Part shown: piece by piece, positions 1 to 7,752 of the stretch
Numbering within the stretch: the first letter of the stretch is position 1
Layout of the letters: each line of letters opens with the position of its first letter
Assembly (NCBI GenBank): GCA_964384625.1
Contig: CAYLNH010000040.1
Span: 1-35,802, forward strand
Reading direction: 5' to 3'
DNA from: CAYLNH01 sp964384625
Lineage (GTDB): Bacteria; Verrucomicrobiota; Lentisphaeria; JABSQK01
DNA: 35,802 nt
The notes under the pieces: generated by a model
Told to the model about the DNA's origin: nothing
The model's database searches: none
Seen by the model: the letters and a program-made list of their open reading frames with translations, nothing else
Position numbers and translations under genes: made by a program

Positions 1-165
1 GGGAAGGAGACGGCCCCACGATCCTGCTTTTCGGGCGCTGGGAAGCCGGCTTCCCGGCGCCCGAAAAGCAGGGTGAGGGGTTTGTCGCCACTAATGAACT
101 TCTTCACCAGGCGGGTAAGCCGCCTGGGGTCGTATGATCGAGCCAATTGTTGGCAGGAAGCACCT
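1..165. repeat. Left copy of ~165-bp terminal inverted repeat
   Basis: This segment matches the reverse complement of 35560-35729 almost base for base. Differences are scattered substitutions, a 1-nt indel near 149 and a 6-7-nt length difference near 80. It contains two stem-loops kept in both copies: a 44-bp near-palindrome at 26-69 and CCAGGCGG/CCGCCTGG at 107-127. The copy probably continues beyond base 1. The rest of the gene-free stretch, 166-391, holds nothing I recognise. Confidence 0.85.
21..74. repeat. Long near-perfect palindrome in left repeat
   Basis: Two 22-base arms (26-47 and 48-69) are complementary except for one T:G pair. Pairing extends outward to 21/74 with one more wobble. 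The counterpart at 35661-35704 is equally palindromic although its sequence differs at a few bases. Its single mismatch is also a G:T pair, so foldability is kept. Confidence 0.8.
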
Positions 166-391
166 GCGAACGAGCAATGGGAAACAGCGCCGACGGACCG
201 GCTTACACAATCTTCGGCTGATGCAGAAAGAGGTCACAGGCAACCCAGGCAAAAAGCGGGGTGCACAAAGCAGATGCCTGCGCTACGTTCGAAAACTGCC
301 TCGACGCAATGTCCGACGGGGGGGGCTGGCACACCGAGCGCAACGGGCATGGTCCGTTTGCCGGGGACGAACAGGTCATGCGGACCTCAAC

Positions 392-1105
392 TCACCAGTA
401 CATGATCCAGTCGGTGCTGTGGGAAGTGGAGGTGTGGGGTTCGACGTTGTTGACGTGGCGCCATTCGACGGAGCCGTCGAGCAGGAGCAGGTTCAATCCT
501 TCCATGCCGTAATCTCTCGGTTGCGGCGGCGACGGCAAAGTGCTGTCGGAGAAGAATCCGGAGCGCGTATGACTGATCGTCATGCGGTACCGATTGTTCC
601 AGTAGGCGCGTTCGACGTAGTCGATCATGAGCGGCAGGGACTGATCTTCTCCCAGCAGCCGCTTCGGCGATTCCCAATCGCCCATGGCCCCGCCGGGAAA
701 CGGCACCTCGCGCCGGCCGAGGTAAACATAGCCGAGCTGCGCCCCCAGCAGCACCGCGCCGTAGTACACCTTCTCCCGGGGATGCGTCGGCCGATTCGGA
801 CAAGTCAGAACGTCGTCGGCGCCGACTTCGTTTCGCAGCAGTTCGTGAGTGGCGATGGATGTCTCGCGAATGTGATCACTGCCGCCGGCCAGCTCATGGT
901 CCCGCCGGCCGTCCGGCAACCAGGTATCGTGCTCTTCGGCATAGAGCACCAGCGCCATGCTGCACTGGCGCAGGTTGCTCTTGCACACCACCCGGCGCGC
1001 CGACTCTCTGGCGCGCCCGAGAACCGGCAGCAGCAATGCGATGAGGATCGCGATGATGGCGATCACGGTCAGCAATTCGATCAACGTAAAACGACATTTC
1101 ATCAA
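392..1105 (-). CDS. Prepilin-like protein with N-terminal methylation/cleavage motif
   Basis: A 237-residue protein beginning with a type IV pilin/pseudopilin-like segment: short basic start, then FTLIELL from F6 and a hydrophobic helix of about 20 residues. The residue before F6 is Arg instead of the usual Gly. The globular part has CKSNLRQC near 41-48 and a C-terminal segment reading LLLDGSVEW, similar to the DG-containing tail of the PVC pseudopilin-like families (DUF1559 and relatives). Such proteins are very numerous in Lentisphaerota and Planctomycetota, mostly with unknown roles at the cell surface. A purine-rich site (agagga) lies about 10 nt before the ATG. It is a single gene with its own promoter at 1164-1136. 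A second ATG one codon later is equally possible. Confidence 0.85.
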   Translation of the reverse strand: MMKCRFTLIELLTVIAIIAILIALLLPVLGRARESARRVVCKSNLRQCSMALVLYAEEHDTWLPDGRRDHELAGGSDHIRETSIATHELLRNEVGADDVLTCPNRPTHPREKVYYGAVLLGAQLGYVYLGRREVPFPGGAMGDWESPKRLLGEDQSLPLMIDYVERAYWNNRYRMTISHTRSGFFSDSTLPSPPQPRDYGMEGLNLLLLDGSVEWRHVNNVEPHTSTSHSTDWIMYW

Positions 1106-1135
1106 ACGATATCCTCTGCTTTGTTTCCGTCGTCA

Positions 1136-1164
1136 AAGATAGTAGAAACACAGGCGGAAATCAA
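1136..1164 (-). promoter_or_regulatory. sigma70-type promoter for prepilin-like gene
   Basis: On the minus strand: TTGATT (1164-1159), 17-nt spacer, TATCTT (1141-1136). Transcription would start near 1129, about 24 nt before the ATG at 1105. Sequence match only. Confidence 0.55.
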
Positions 1165-1318
1165 CCATGCCGGCGGAGGAGGCACAAACCGGTGATGGAC
1201 TTCGCCCGTGATTATCTCCGGCGGTCCCCGCGGCAACGGAAGACCACGAACGGCGGCACGGCCACCAAGGAGGAGCAGACGGCCACCAATCAGCTAAACA
1301 GTCGGCACAAGGCAAACA

Positions 1319-3322
1319 TCAACGACGCCGTTCTGCGATTCCAGCGACGTAGTCGTGGACCACGTCATAGTGGTCTCGGTCCTGGTCGGCCAGGGCGTTG
1401 AGGAACCGTGCGGTCAACTCCTCGCGGCGCGCGGGATCGACGGCTTCGTAGAAGACCGTGCCGGCGCCGGACTTGAGCAGGTGGTCAAGGACCTCCTGCG
1501 GCGTGTCATAGCGAAAGACCACCTTGCCCTCCCAAAGGACCTCCCGGCGGAAACCCGATGCGCGAAGGACCTCCTTCGCGGCAGCCGCGTCTGTCGGGAA
1601 GTCGAAGTCCACCTGTTTGACCATGACCGACGGGTCGAGAGCGATGAGGCGGCGGTAGAGCTCCATCGGTTCGCGCGGAGAGTTATCGCGATGGACGACG
1701 AAAGCGACCCGGCCGCCGGGTCGCAATGCTTCGGCCGCGGTCATAAAGAACGGCCGCAGCGGGATGTAACCGAGGACCCAGGTGGAAATGACCAGATCCA
1801 GATCGCGGGTGTCGGCCAGCAACTGCAGTGCGTCGCCGTGGCGGAAGTGCACACGGTCGGCCGCGGTCCCGTTGACTCGCCGCCGGGCCTGCGCCAGCAT
1901 GCCGGCCGAAAGGTCAACGGCATCGACACGGCCGCTGCCGTTGATGCCTGAAGCCAGCTGCCGCGTACCGAAACCGGTGCCGCAGCCGGCTTCGAAGACG
2001 GATTCGTCGCCGGCCAACTGCAGGCGCTCGATCAGCTCCGTCACCGGTCTGCCGGCTTTGCTGACCCAGAATCTGTCGTAGTCGCCGTTGACCTGATCAT
2101 AGGTTTGCCGGAGGTCCTCGCTGCCGACATGCTCGCAGAGCTGCAGTCGTGCCTTGACAAAGGCCGGGACCGCGTGTTTCGCCGGCAGGTGCTCAGCGCA
2201 GAGCTGATCGGAGACGTCCGGAGGCGTCGGCAAGTCCGCAGTCCTGACGTGCCGGGCCAACAGCTTGGCAGCGCAGCCGGCACGCGTACACTGGAAGTGC
2301 CTGCCCATGCGGGTCAGGGCCGGTTCGAACCCGTCGGCGGCGATATTGCCGAAGGACATCGGGATCAGGTTGCAGGGACAAAGCTCGCCGCTGCCGTCGA
2401 TGTAGATGTGCTGCAGACCGGCGCCGCAGCCGAAGGTGCATTCCGACTCGAGATAGGTGAACGTGGACAGCACCGGCAGATCCTCGCGCGCGGCCACGTC
2501 CCGCTGATAGGCCATGATCTGCCGGCGTTCGGCCCGGCCGAACGCCAGGTCCGTACGGCCGGCCAGATTGCCGGTCAACGACGGTTCGAGAAGGTGGACC
2601 TCGCGAGCGCCGATATAGCCGGCGAACTCCAGCAGACCGTAGAACCGTTCGGGCTGGAGCAGGTCGCGATTGGCCATGGTGACAACATAGGGATAAAGCC
2701 CGGCGCAGCCGGCCGTTTCGACGGCGTCGACCGCCGCCCGGAACGCCCCGGGCCGGCCGCGGTTGGTGTCGTGCTCACGCTCGTCGTCACTGTCCAGACT
2801 GATCCCCATGCCGAAGGCCCCCGACTCCCGCAGCGCCCTGGCGCGGGCCGGCGTCAAACCCCACCCGGTGGTGCCGATGATCGTTGTGACATCCTCACCA
2901 AGGGCCCGGCAAATGTCCTCCAGATCCGGGCGCAGCAGCGGCTCGCCGCCGGTGAGCGTCACCATCGTGGCGCCGCGTTGCCGCAGTTGCACCGCCAGGT
3001 TCTGCATGGTCGCCGGGGGTACGTCGTCTTGACAACGGCCGGCGTTGTAGCAGTGCCGGCAAGCGAAGCAGCAGCGGTTCGTGACGGCCCAGGTGACCGA
3101 GTACAGAGAACCCTGGCTGCCGTCTTGGGTCAACTGCTCGATGAGCCGCTCGAAGGCACCGCTCGGGTATGGCGGGAAGTGGGTGTTGATGACCTTGCAG
3201 CCGTCGAAATCAACCACCTTCTCCCGGGCCAGATAGTCGCTCAGGAACTTCATCATCGCCGGTGACAAGCGTGAACTCATTGGATCCGCTGCCAGCGTCT
3301 GCAGCCATTCTTTGCCGTTCAT
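1319..3322 (-). CDS. Radical SAM/SPASM protein fused to SAM-dependent methyltransferase
   Basis: A 667-residue fusion. Residues ~72-290 form a radical SAM core with the 4Fe-4S motif C84-x3-C88-x2-C91 and GGEP at 125-128. A SPASM-like cysteine region follows, with C295, C299, C315, C317, C345, C350 and C375 as candidate ligands for auxiliary clusters. From about 400 to 560 there is a class I methyltransferase domain with motif I FEAGCGTG near 443-450, followed by ~100 extra residues. SPASM enzymes usually modify peptides or proteins, or activate other enzymes. The substrate here is unknown and no convincing precursor peptide is encoded beside it. The start is supported by GGAGG at 3337-3333, spaced 10 nt from the ATG. 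The gene stands alone, with 213 bp to the prepilin-like gene downstream. Domain assignments are firm; the reaction is not. Confidence 0.9.
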   Translation of the reverse strand: MNGKEWLQTLAADPMSSRLSPAMMKFLSDYLAREKVVDFDGCKVINTHFPPYPSGAFERLIEQLTQDGSQGSLYSVTWAVTNRCCFACRHCYNAGRCQDDVPPATMQNLAVQLRQRGATMVTLTGGEPLLRPDLEDICRALGEDVTTIIGTTGWGLTPARARALRESGAFGMGISLDSDDEREHDTNRGRPGAFRAAVDAVETAGCAGLYPYVVTMANRDLLQPERFYGLLEFAGYIGAREVHLLEPSLTGNLAGRTDLAFGRAERRQIMAYQRDVAAREDLPVLSTFTYLESECTFGCGAGLQHIYIDGSGELCPCNLIPMSFGNIAADGFEPALTRMGRHFQCTRAGCAAKLLARHVRTADLPTPPDVSDQLCAEHLPAKHAVPAFVKARLQLCEHVGSEDLRQTYDQVNGDYDRFWVSKAGRPVTELIERLQLAGDESVFEAGCGTGFGTRQLASGINGSGRVDAVDLSAGMLAQARRRVNGTAADRVHFRHGDALQLLADTRDLDLVISTWVLGYIPLRPFFMTAAEALRPGGRVAFVVHRDNSPREPMELYRRLIALDPSVMVKQVDFDFPTDAAAAKEVLRASGFRREVLWEGKVVFRYDTPQEVLDHLLKSGAGTVFYEAVDPARREELTARFLNALADQDRDHYDVVHDYVAGIAERRR

Positions 3323-3520
3323 TGTGGGTATTCCTCCGTAACGTCACCTGTTGTAGTGCACAGGCCATGCCGAACCGGGTAGAAGTCGACGTAATTTATT
3401 GCGCTCAAAACTCTTGCATCCTTTCGTCGACAAGGACTCCGCCATCCGGCGTCGGCAAGCGTACAGTCAATGGACAGGAATGGCGGCATTGATTGCACGC
3501 TGCGCTTCCGGACGGCGGTC

Positions 3521-3703
3521 GCGCGAGTTCCTTTGGGGTAGGCCTGCCGTCAACCCCAGGTTTTGAAACAGGCACGCCTTTGGCGTGAGGAACCGCGCAA
3601 CGGCGGTAGAAAAACAGGGAGGATGACCGGGCCGACTGCAACTCCTTCAGAGTTGCCGGTGTCGCGCGTTTCCCTGGGGTAGGCCTGCCGTCAACCCCAG
3701 GTT
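3521..3703. repeat. Paired intergenic repeat with hairpins
   Basis: The 728-bp stretch 3323-4050 has no credible gene. It holds two copies of a module. Each begins gcgcg, contains an identical 29-base core (3534-3562 and 3675-3703, 141 bp apart) with complementary TGGGGT/ACCCCA ends, and continues into a copy of the 44-bp unit described at 3721-3832. This looks like a dispersed hairpin repeat, not a coding remnant. Short open frames cross it but have no start signals. Bases 3833-4050 hold nothing else I recognise. Confidence 0.7.
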
Positions 3704-3720
3704 AAAAACTGTCACGCCCT

Positions 3721-3832
3721 TGGCGTGAGGAACCTTGTAACGGCGGTGGAAGACTGCCCGCCTTGGGCGTGAGGAACCGCGTAACGGCGGTGGAAGACTG
3801 CCCGCCTTGGGCGTGAGGAACCGCGTAGCGGC
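3721..3832. repeat. 44-bp tandem repeat, about 2.5 copies
   Basis: Units start at 3721, 3765 and 3809 (partial), exactly 44 bp apart. Each carries the core GGCGTGAGGAACC followed by a variable 5-6 bases and CGGCGGTGGAAGACTGCC. A diverged single unit starts at 3581. Function unknown. Confidence 0.8.
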
Positions 3833-4050
3833 CAAAGTCCGCGCGATTGAGATCCCGACTCCGTGCGGGCGCGGGGCGGTTACCGGGAATGGCGGCGCCG
3901 TTGCCGGTGGGCGCGGCGGGCAAAACGGCGGCTCACAAAAGATCGGGTCTGACACCGGCAGTTCTGGCGGAAGCGAAGATTGCCGGTACTGTAGGCATGG
4001 GCTGTTGGGCAGTCTGTAACGTATAAGACAAAAGAGCGGCGCTTCGGTAT

Positions 4051-5331
4051 ATGCAGTTCTACGAATCTCTTCAGAACCACTACATCTTTTTCGGGGCGTG
4101 GGTTTTCGTGTTCGGCGCCTGCATCGGCAGTTTCTTGAATGTGGTGATTTGGCGATTGCCCCGGGAAGAGTCGATTGTCCATGTGCCGTCTCACTGTCCG
4201 AAATGCAACAAGGACATTCGCTGGTTCGAGAATATTCCGATTCTCAGTTGGCTGGCCCTGCGCGGACGGTGTTCGAAATGCCGGGCGCCGATTTCGCCGC
4301 GCTACATCTTTGTGGAAGCCCTCACGGGTTTTTTGTTTATCGCCGTCTGGTTCCGAGCCTGGCAGATCTGGCGAGTGGCGCCGCACCGGGCCTGGCCGCC
4401 GTCGATGATCTTCGCTTACCTGTTTCTCGTTGCGGCGCTCATGGCGATTTCATTCATCGACATCGATCACCGCATCGTGCCGAATGAGATCACCTACTTC
4501 GGCGTTGCCGTCGGTCTCGTCACGGCCGTCATCTGGCCGGGCACGCACGAACTGATCGAGGCGCCGGGCCGGCTGGATTACATGAATCACAAGTTGGCGC
4601 TGAAGGCGTTCGTCAGCGTCATCAGCCGCGTCTTCCCTGCCGTGCTCAATTCCGCCCGGATCCTGGCGCTGATCGACGCCGTCCTCGGCGTCTTGATCGG
4701 CGGCGGCGTACTCTGGCTGCTCTCGGAGCTCGGCAAACTGCTGCGCGGCAAAACCACTATCACCTCCGACGAACCCGTGGTGCTGACCCTGAAACGCAAA
4801 GGCTTCGACGACCCGGAAGAAGGCTTTCAGGACTGGGAGGACAACTTCATCCGCGCCAGGGACCAACTGGTGATCAAAGGCCAGATCGAGAGCATCAACC
4901 TGCGCCGTAAAGCCAAGTCCGAAGCGCCGCCGGACTTCGATCAAATCAAAGAGATCGTCGTCACTGAAGACGGGGTACAGATCGGCGAGACCACGTTGCC
5001 GCTCGACGACATCAAGTCGATCCCGATCACAACCCGGGAATGGACGATCCCGCTGGAGCCGATGGGGCTGGGGGACGCCACGCTGATGGCGATGGTCGGC
5101 GCGTTCCTCGGACCCGGCGGCGTCATCTTCGTCTTGACGATCGGTTCACTGATCGGCGCCGCTTTGGGAATCATGAAGATGGTGGTCGACCGCGCCAAGC
5201 TGCACTCCGCCCTGCCCTTCGGTCCGTCGCTGGCCGTCGGCGCCGCCTGCTACATGCTGTTGTTCTACGAGCTTGTCCGAGTCTGGTTCTGGCTGATGAA
5301 GCTGGCCGGCGTCGCACCCGGCACATCCTGA
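4051..5331 (+). CDS. Prepilin peptidase (type IV leader peptidase, A24 family) with large insert
   Basis: Membrane aspartyl protease that removes the leader of type IV prepilins and pseudopilins and, in many homologues, methylates the new N-terminus. The N-terminal methyltransferase-like part has the zinc motif C49-x2-C52 ... C74-x2-C77. The two catalytic Asp regions are FIDIDHRIVPN (135-145) and GLGDATL (339-345, D342). About eight hydrophobic segments are visible. Its 426 residues exceed the usual ~250-290 because residues ~165-330 hold an insert. The insert contains one extra hydrophobic stretch (~205-225) and a charged soluble part (~233-330). It could process the prepilin-like protein at 392-1105, though that protein lacks the usual Gly at -1. 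It is a single gene, convergent with the dehydrogenase; the 117-bp gap between them shows no clear terminator. Confidence 0.93.
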   Translation: MQFYESLQNHYIFFGAWVFVFGACIGSFLNVVIWRLPREESIVHVPSHCPKCNKDIRWFENIPILSWLALRGRCSKCRAPISPRYIFVEALTGFLFIAVWFRAWQIWRVAPHRAWPPSMIFAYLFLVAALMAISFIDIDHRIVPNEITYFGVAVGLVTAVIWPGTHELIEAPGRLDYMNHKLALKAFVSVISRVFPAVLNSARILALIDAVLGVLIGGGVLWLLSELGKLLRGKTTITSDEPVVLTLKRKGFDDPEEGFQDWEDNFIRARDQLVIKGQIESINLRRKAKSEAPPDFDQIKEIVVTEDGVQIGETTLPLDDIKSIPITTREWTIPLEPMGLGDATLMAMVGAFLGPGGVIFVLTIGSLIGAALGIMKMVVDRAKLHSALPFGPSLAVGAACYMLLFYELVRVWFWLMKLAGVAPGTS

Positions 5332-5448
5332 CCCGGCAGGGATGCGCCGGCAGTCGGTCCACTGCAAGCGCAGTACATCAGGTCACAATTACGCTGCCGT
5401 TTGATCGCCCCCTCGGGCGTGCCATTGCCCCGCGCCGCCACACCGGGA

Positions 5449-6360
5449 CTACATCCCAAGGTTCTCCTTGACTGCCTGCCGGACAATGTCGGCGCAGCGG
5501 TGGAACGCTTCCTGTTCGGACGTTTTCAGCTCCGGTTCCAGGACGCGGGCAATGCCCTGCTTGCCGACGACGACGGGCAGCGAGAGGCAGACATCGTGCT
5601 CGCCGAGAAAGCCGTCCACGAGAACGGACAACGGCATGGTGCGGCGGGTGTCGTAGGCGATGGACTCAATGACCAGGGCGGCGGCCATGCTGATGGCGAA
5701 GTTGGTATGGCCTTTGCGGTTGACCACGTCGAAGCCGCAGCGGCTGGCGCGTTCAAAGAGTTTGTGGGTGGACTCGTCTTCCACGATGCGGGTGCCGCCG
5801 GCGACGGCTGAGCTGAACACGGGGAACTGGGTATCGCCGTGCTCGCCGAGGATATAGGCCCGCAGATCGTCGGGGTGGATACCCATATCGGCGGACAGCA
5901 TGGTCCGAAACCGGGCGCTGTCAAGCAACGTTCCCGTACCGAACACGCGGTTCGGCGGGAAACCGGACAACTGCAGGGCCAGAAAGGTCATCACATCCAC
6001 CGGGTTGCTGACGATCAGCAGACAGGCTTCCGGGCTGCCGGCGGCGAGCGGCGGGATGATCTCGCGGAAGATCTCGGCGTTGTCGGCAGCGATGGCGAAC
6101 CGCGTCTCGAGTCCCTGCCGCCAGGGGACGGAGCAGGTGACGACGATGACGTCGGACTCGGCGGCGGCTTCCAGGCCGCCGGCATGGACGGACATCGGGT
6201 GACCGGTAAAGGCCTCGGCGTGTTCGAGGTCGAGGGCCTCGCCGGCAGCGAGTTCGAGTTGCTTGTCGACCAACACCAGGCGGCTGCCGATCCCGCGAAT
6301 CAGGAGGGTATACGCCAGGGTGGCTCCGACCCGCCCCGTACCCACAATCGATACTTTCAT
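5449..6360 (-). CDS. Lactate/malate dehydrogenase family enzyme
   Basis: A 303-residue NAD-dependent 2-hydroxyacid dehydrogenase of the LDH/MDH family. It has the Rossmann motif GTGRVG (7-12), the D147/R150 pair (LDSAR) and catalytic His in GEHGDT (H174). In an ungapped alignment with bacterial L-lactate dehydrogenase, the mobile-loop position that decides the substrate (Gln102 in LDH, Arg in MDH) is Arg81 here, with catalytic loop Arg87. That favours oxaloacetate/malate or another dicarboxylate, although the EHGDTQFPVFS stretch looks LDH-like. GGAG lies 6 nt before the ATG, and the gene starts 9 bp after the NtrC-type regulator. It is therefore the last gene of the kinase operon, an unusual place for a central metabolic enzyme. 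Substrate uncertain. Confidence 0.9.
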   Translation of the reverse strand: MKVSIVGTGRVGATLAYTLLIRGIGSRLVLVDKQLELAAGEALDLEHAEAFTGHPMSVHAGGLEAAAESDVIVVTCSVPWRQGLETRFAIAADNAEIFREIIPPLAAGSPEACLLIVSNPVDVMTFLALQLSGFPPNRVFGTGTLLDSARFRTMLSADMGIHPDDLRAYILGEHGDTQFPVFSSAVAGGTRIVEDESTHKLFERASRCGFDVVNRKGHTNFAISMAAALVIESIAYDTRRTMPLSVLVDGFLGEHDVCLSLPVVVGKQGIARVLEPELKTSEQEAFHRCADIVRQAVKENLGM

Positions 6361-6369
6361 GATTCTCCG

Positions 6370-7752
6370 CTATTGAAAGGAACTGCTTTCGATGCCGAAC
6401 TTCTCCATCCGGTATTTCAGGATGCGCCGGGTGGTGCCCAAAAGTTCGGCCGCCCGGCTCTGATTGCCCTTGGTTTCTTCGAGGGCGCGAACGATCAGGC
6501 CGCGCTCGTGTTCTTCAAGGGCGTCGGCCAGGGCAAAGCCCGGACCGAGACTGGTCGGCACTACCATGGAAACGTCGCCGCGCAGATCATTTGGCAGGTG
6601 CTCCGGCAACATCCTGCCGCAGGAACCGTGCAGGACGAGCATGCGTTCGATTACATTGCGGAGTTCTCGGACGTTCCCGGGCCAGTCGTACCGGGACAGC
6701 ATCTGGACGGTCTCCGGCGCAAACTCGACGTCCGGCAAGTTCATCTCCTTCTGGAAATGCTCGAGAAAGTGACAGGCCAGCAGCGGGATGTCGTCGGCGC
6801 GATTCCGCAATGCCGGCAGATTCACCGGCACGACACTGAGCCGATAGTAGAGGTCTTCACGGAATTTGTTCTCCCGCACCTGCCGGCGCAGGTCCTTGTT
6901 GCTGGCCGCCACAATCCGGCAGTTGGTCTTGATCACCTTGTTGCCGCCGACCCGGACGAATTCGCGCTCCTCGAGCACGCGCAGCAGCTTGGCCTGGACA
7001 TTGAGCGACATCTCGCTGACTTCATCAAAGAACAGGGTGCCGGCACCGGCCATATCGAAGCGGCCGGATTTCTGGGCCACGGCATTGGTGAAGGCGCCCT
7101 TCTCATGGCCGAACAGTTCGCTCTCGATCAGCGTTTCCGGGATGCCGGCACAGTGCACCGCCACAAACGGCTCGTCCCGGCGATTGCTGAGCTGGTGCAG
7201 GACGCGCGTCGCCAGTTCCTTACCGGTGCCGCTTTCGCCGTAGATCAGCACCGTCGAGTCCGTTTGCGCGGCCTTCTCGATCTCGGCCATGGCAGCGTGG
7301 AACGCGGCGGACTCGCCGACCACGCCGTCAACCGGGAACTCCCGGGTAATGTCGCGCTGCAGCACTTCAAGCTGCGATTTCAGTACGCTGTTCTCCAGGG
7401 CGCGGCCGACCAGGCGCTGGATATCGGCCACGTCGAAGGGCTTGGAAATATAATCGTAGGCGCCGTTCTGGATGGCCTCGACGACCCGCGGCACGGCGGT
7501 AACCGCGGACACGATAATTACCGGCAGATTGGGATAGCGGCTGCGGACTTCGCGCAGGAAGTCCAGGCCGTTGACGTCTTCGAGCAGGACATCGAGCAGG
7601 ATCAGATCCGGCCGGTCCTTGGCGAGGATGTCCTGACCGGCCTGGCCGGTGTCGGCGACGGAGACGCGGTAGTCTTTGTTGAAGATCACCCGCAGCGATT
7701 CGCGGGTGCCCATTTCGTCATCGATGATCAACAGGTGTTTCTGCGGGGTCAT
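6370..7752 (-). CDS. NtrC-type sigma54-dependent response regulator
   Basis: A 460-residue enhancer-binding protein that activates sigma54 RNA polymerase when phosphorylated. Receiver domain 1-120 with D11/D12, phospho-acceptor D54 and K104. AAA+ domain ~145-370 with Walker A GESGTGKE (172-179), Walker B region TLFFDEV (239-245), and the sigma54-contacting loop reading GAFTNA (219-224) instead of the canonical GAFTGA. Fis-type helix-turn-helix ~415-455. It overlaps the end of the half-kinase gene by 35 nt, so the two are probably translationally coupled. The cognate sensor is likely the membrane kinase two genes upstream. Candidate target promoters in this window are the three sigma54-like sites at 14223-14330 and 15557-15573. 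Confidence 0.96.
   Translation of the reverse strand: MTPQKHLLIIDDEMGTRESLRVIFNKDYRVSVADTGQAGQDILAKDRPDLILLDVLLEDVNGLDFLREVRSRYPNLPVIIVSAVTAVPRVVEAIQNGAYDYISKPFDVADIQRLVGRALENSVLKSQLEVLQRDITREFPVDGVVGESAAFHAAMAEIEKAAQTDSTVLIYGESGTGKELATRVLHQLSNRRDEPFVAVHCAGIPETLIESELFGHEKGAFTNAVAQKSGRFDMAGAGTLFFDEVSEMSLNVQAKLLRVLEEREFVRVGGNKVIKTNCRIVAASNKDLRRQVRENKFREDLYYRLSVVPVNLPALRNRADDIPLLACHFLEHFQKEMNLPDVEFAPETVQMLSRYDWPGNVRELRNVIERMLVLHGSCGRMLPEHLPNDLRGDVSMVVPTSLGPGFALADALEEHERGLIVRALEETKGNQSRAAELLGTTRRILKYRMEKFGIESSSFQ

Noticed and set aside
322..338. Another GG-N10-GC match to a sigma54 promoter (CTGGCAC...)
   Set aside because: It has no TTGC/TGCT-like -12 element and no plus-strand gene downstream. 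It shows that chance matches occur, so the three sites near 14-15.6 kb need testing.
134..1195. Plus-strand open frame across the prepilin-like gene
   Set aside because: It overlaps a clear prepilin leader and promoter on the minus strand and has low-complexity composition.
1133..1321. In-frame continuation of the radical SAM gene past its TGA (61 codons, Cys- and Trp-rich)
   Set aside because: It could suggest stop-codon readthrough or a precursor peptide, but it has no ribosome site, no leader-like sequence, and overlaps the promoter of the prepilin-like gene.
3721..3832. CRISPR-like array
   Set aside because: The units are contiguous 44-bp repeats without unique spacers, and no cas gene is present.
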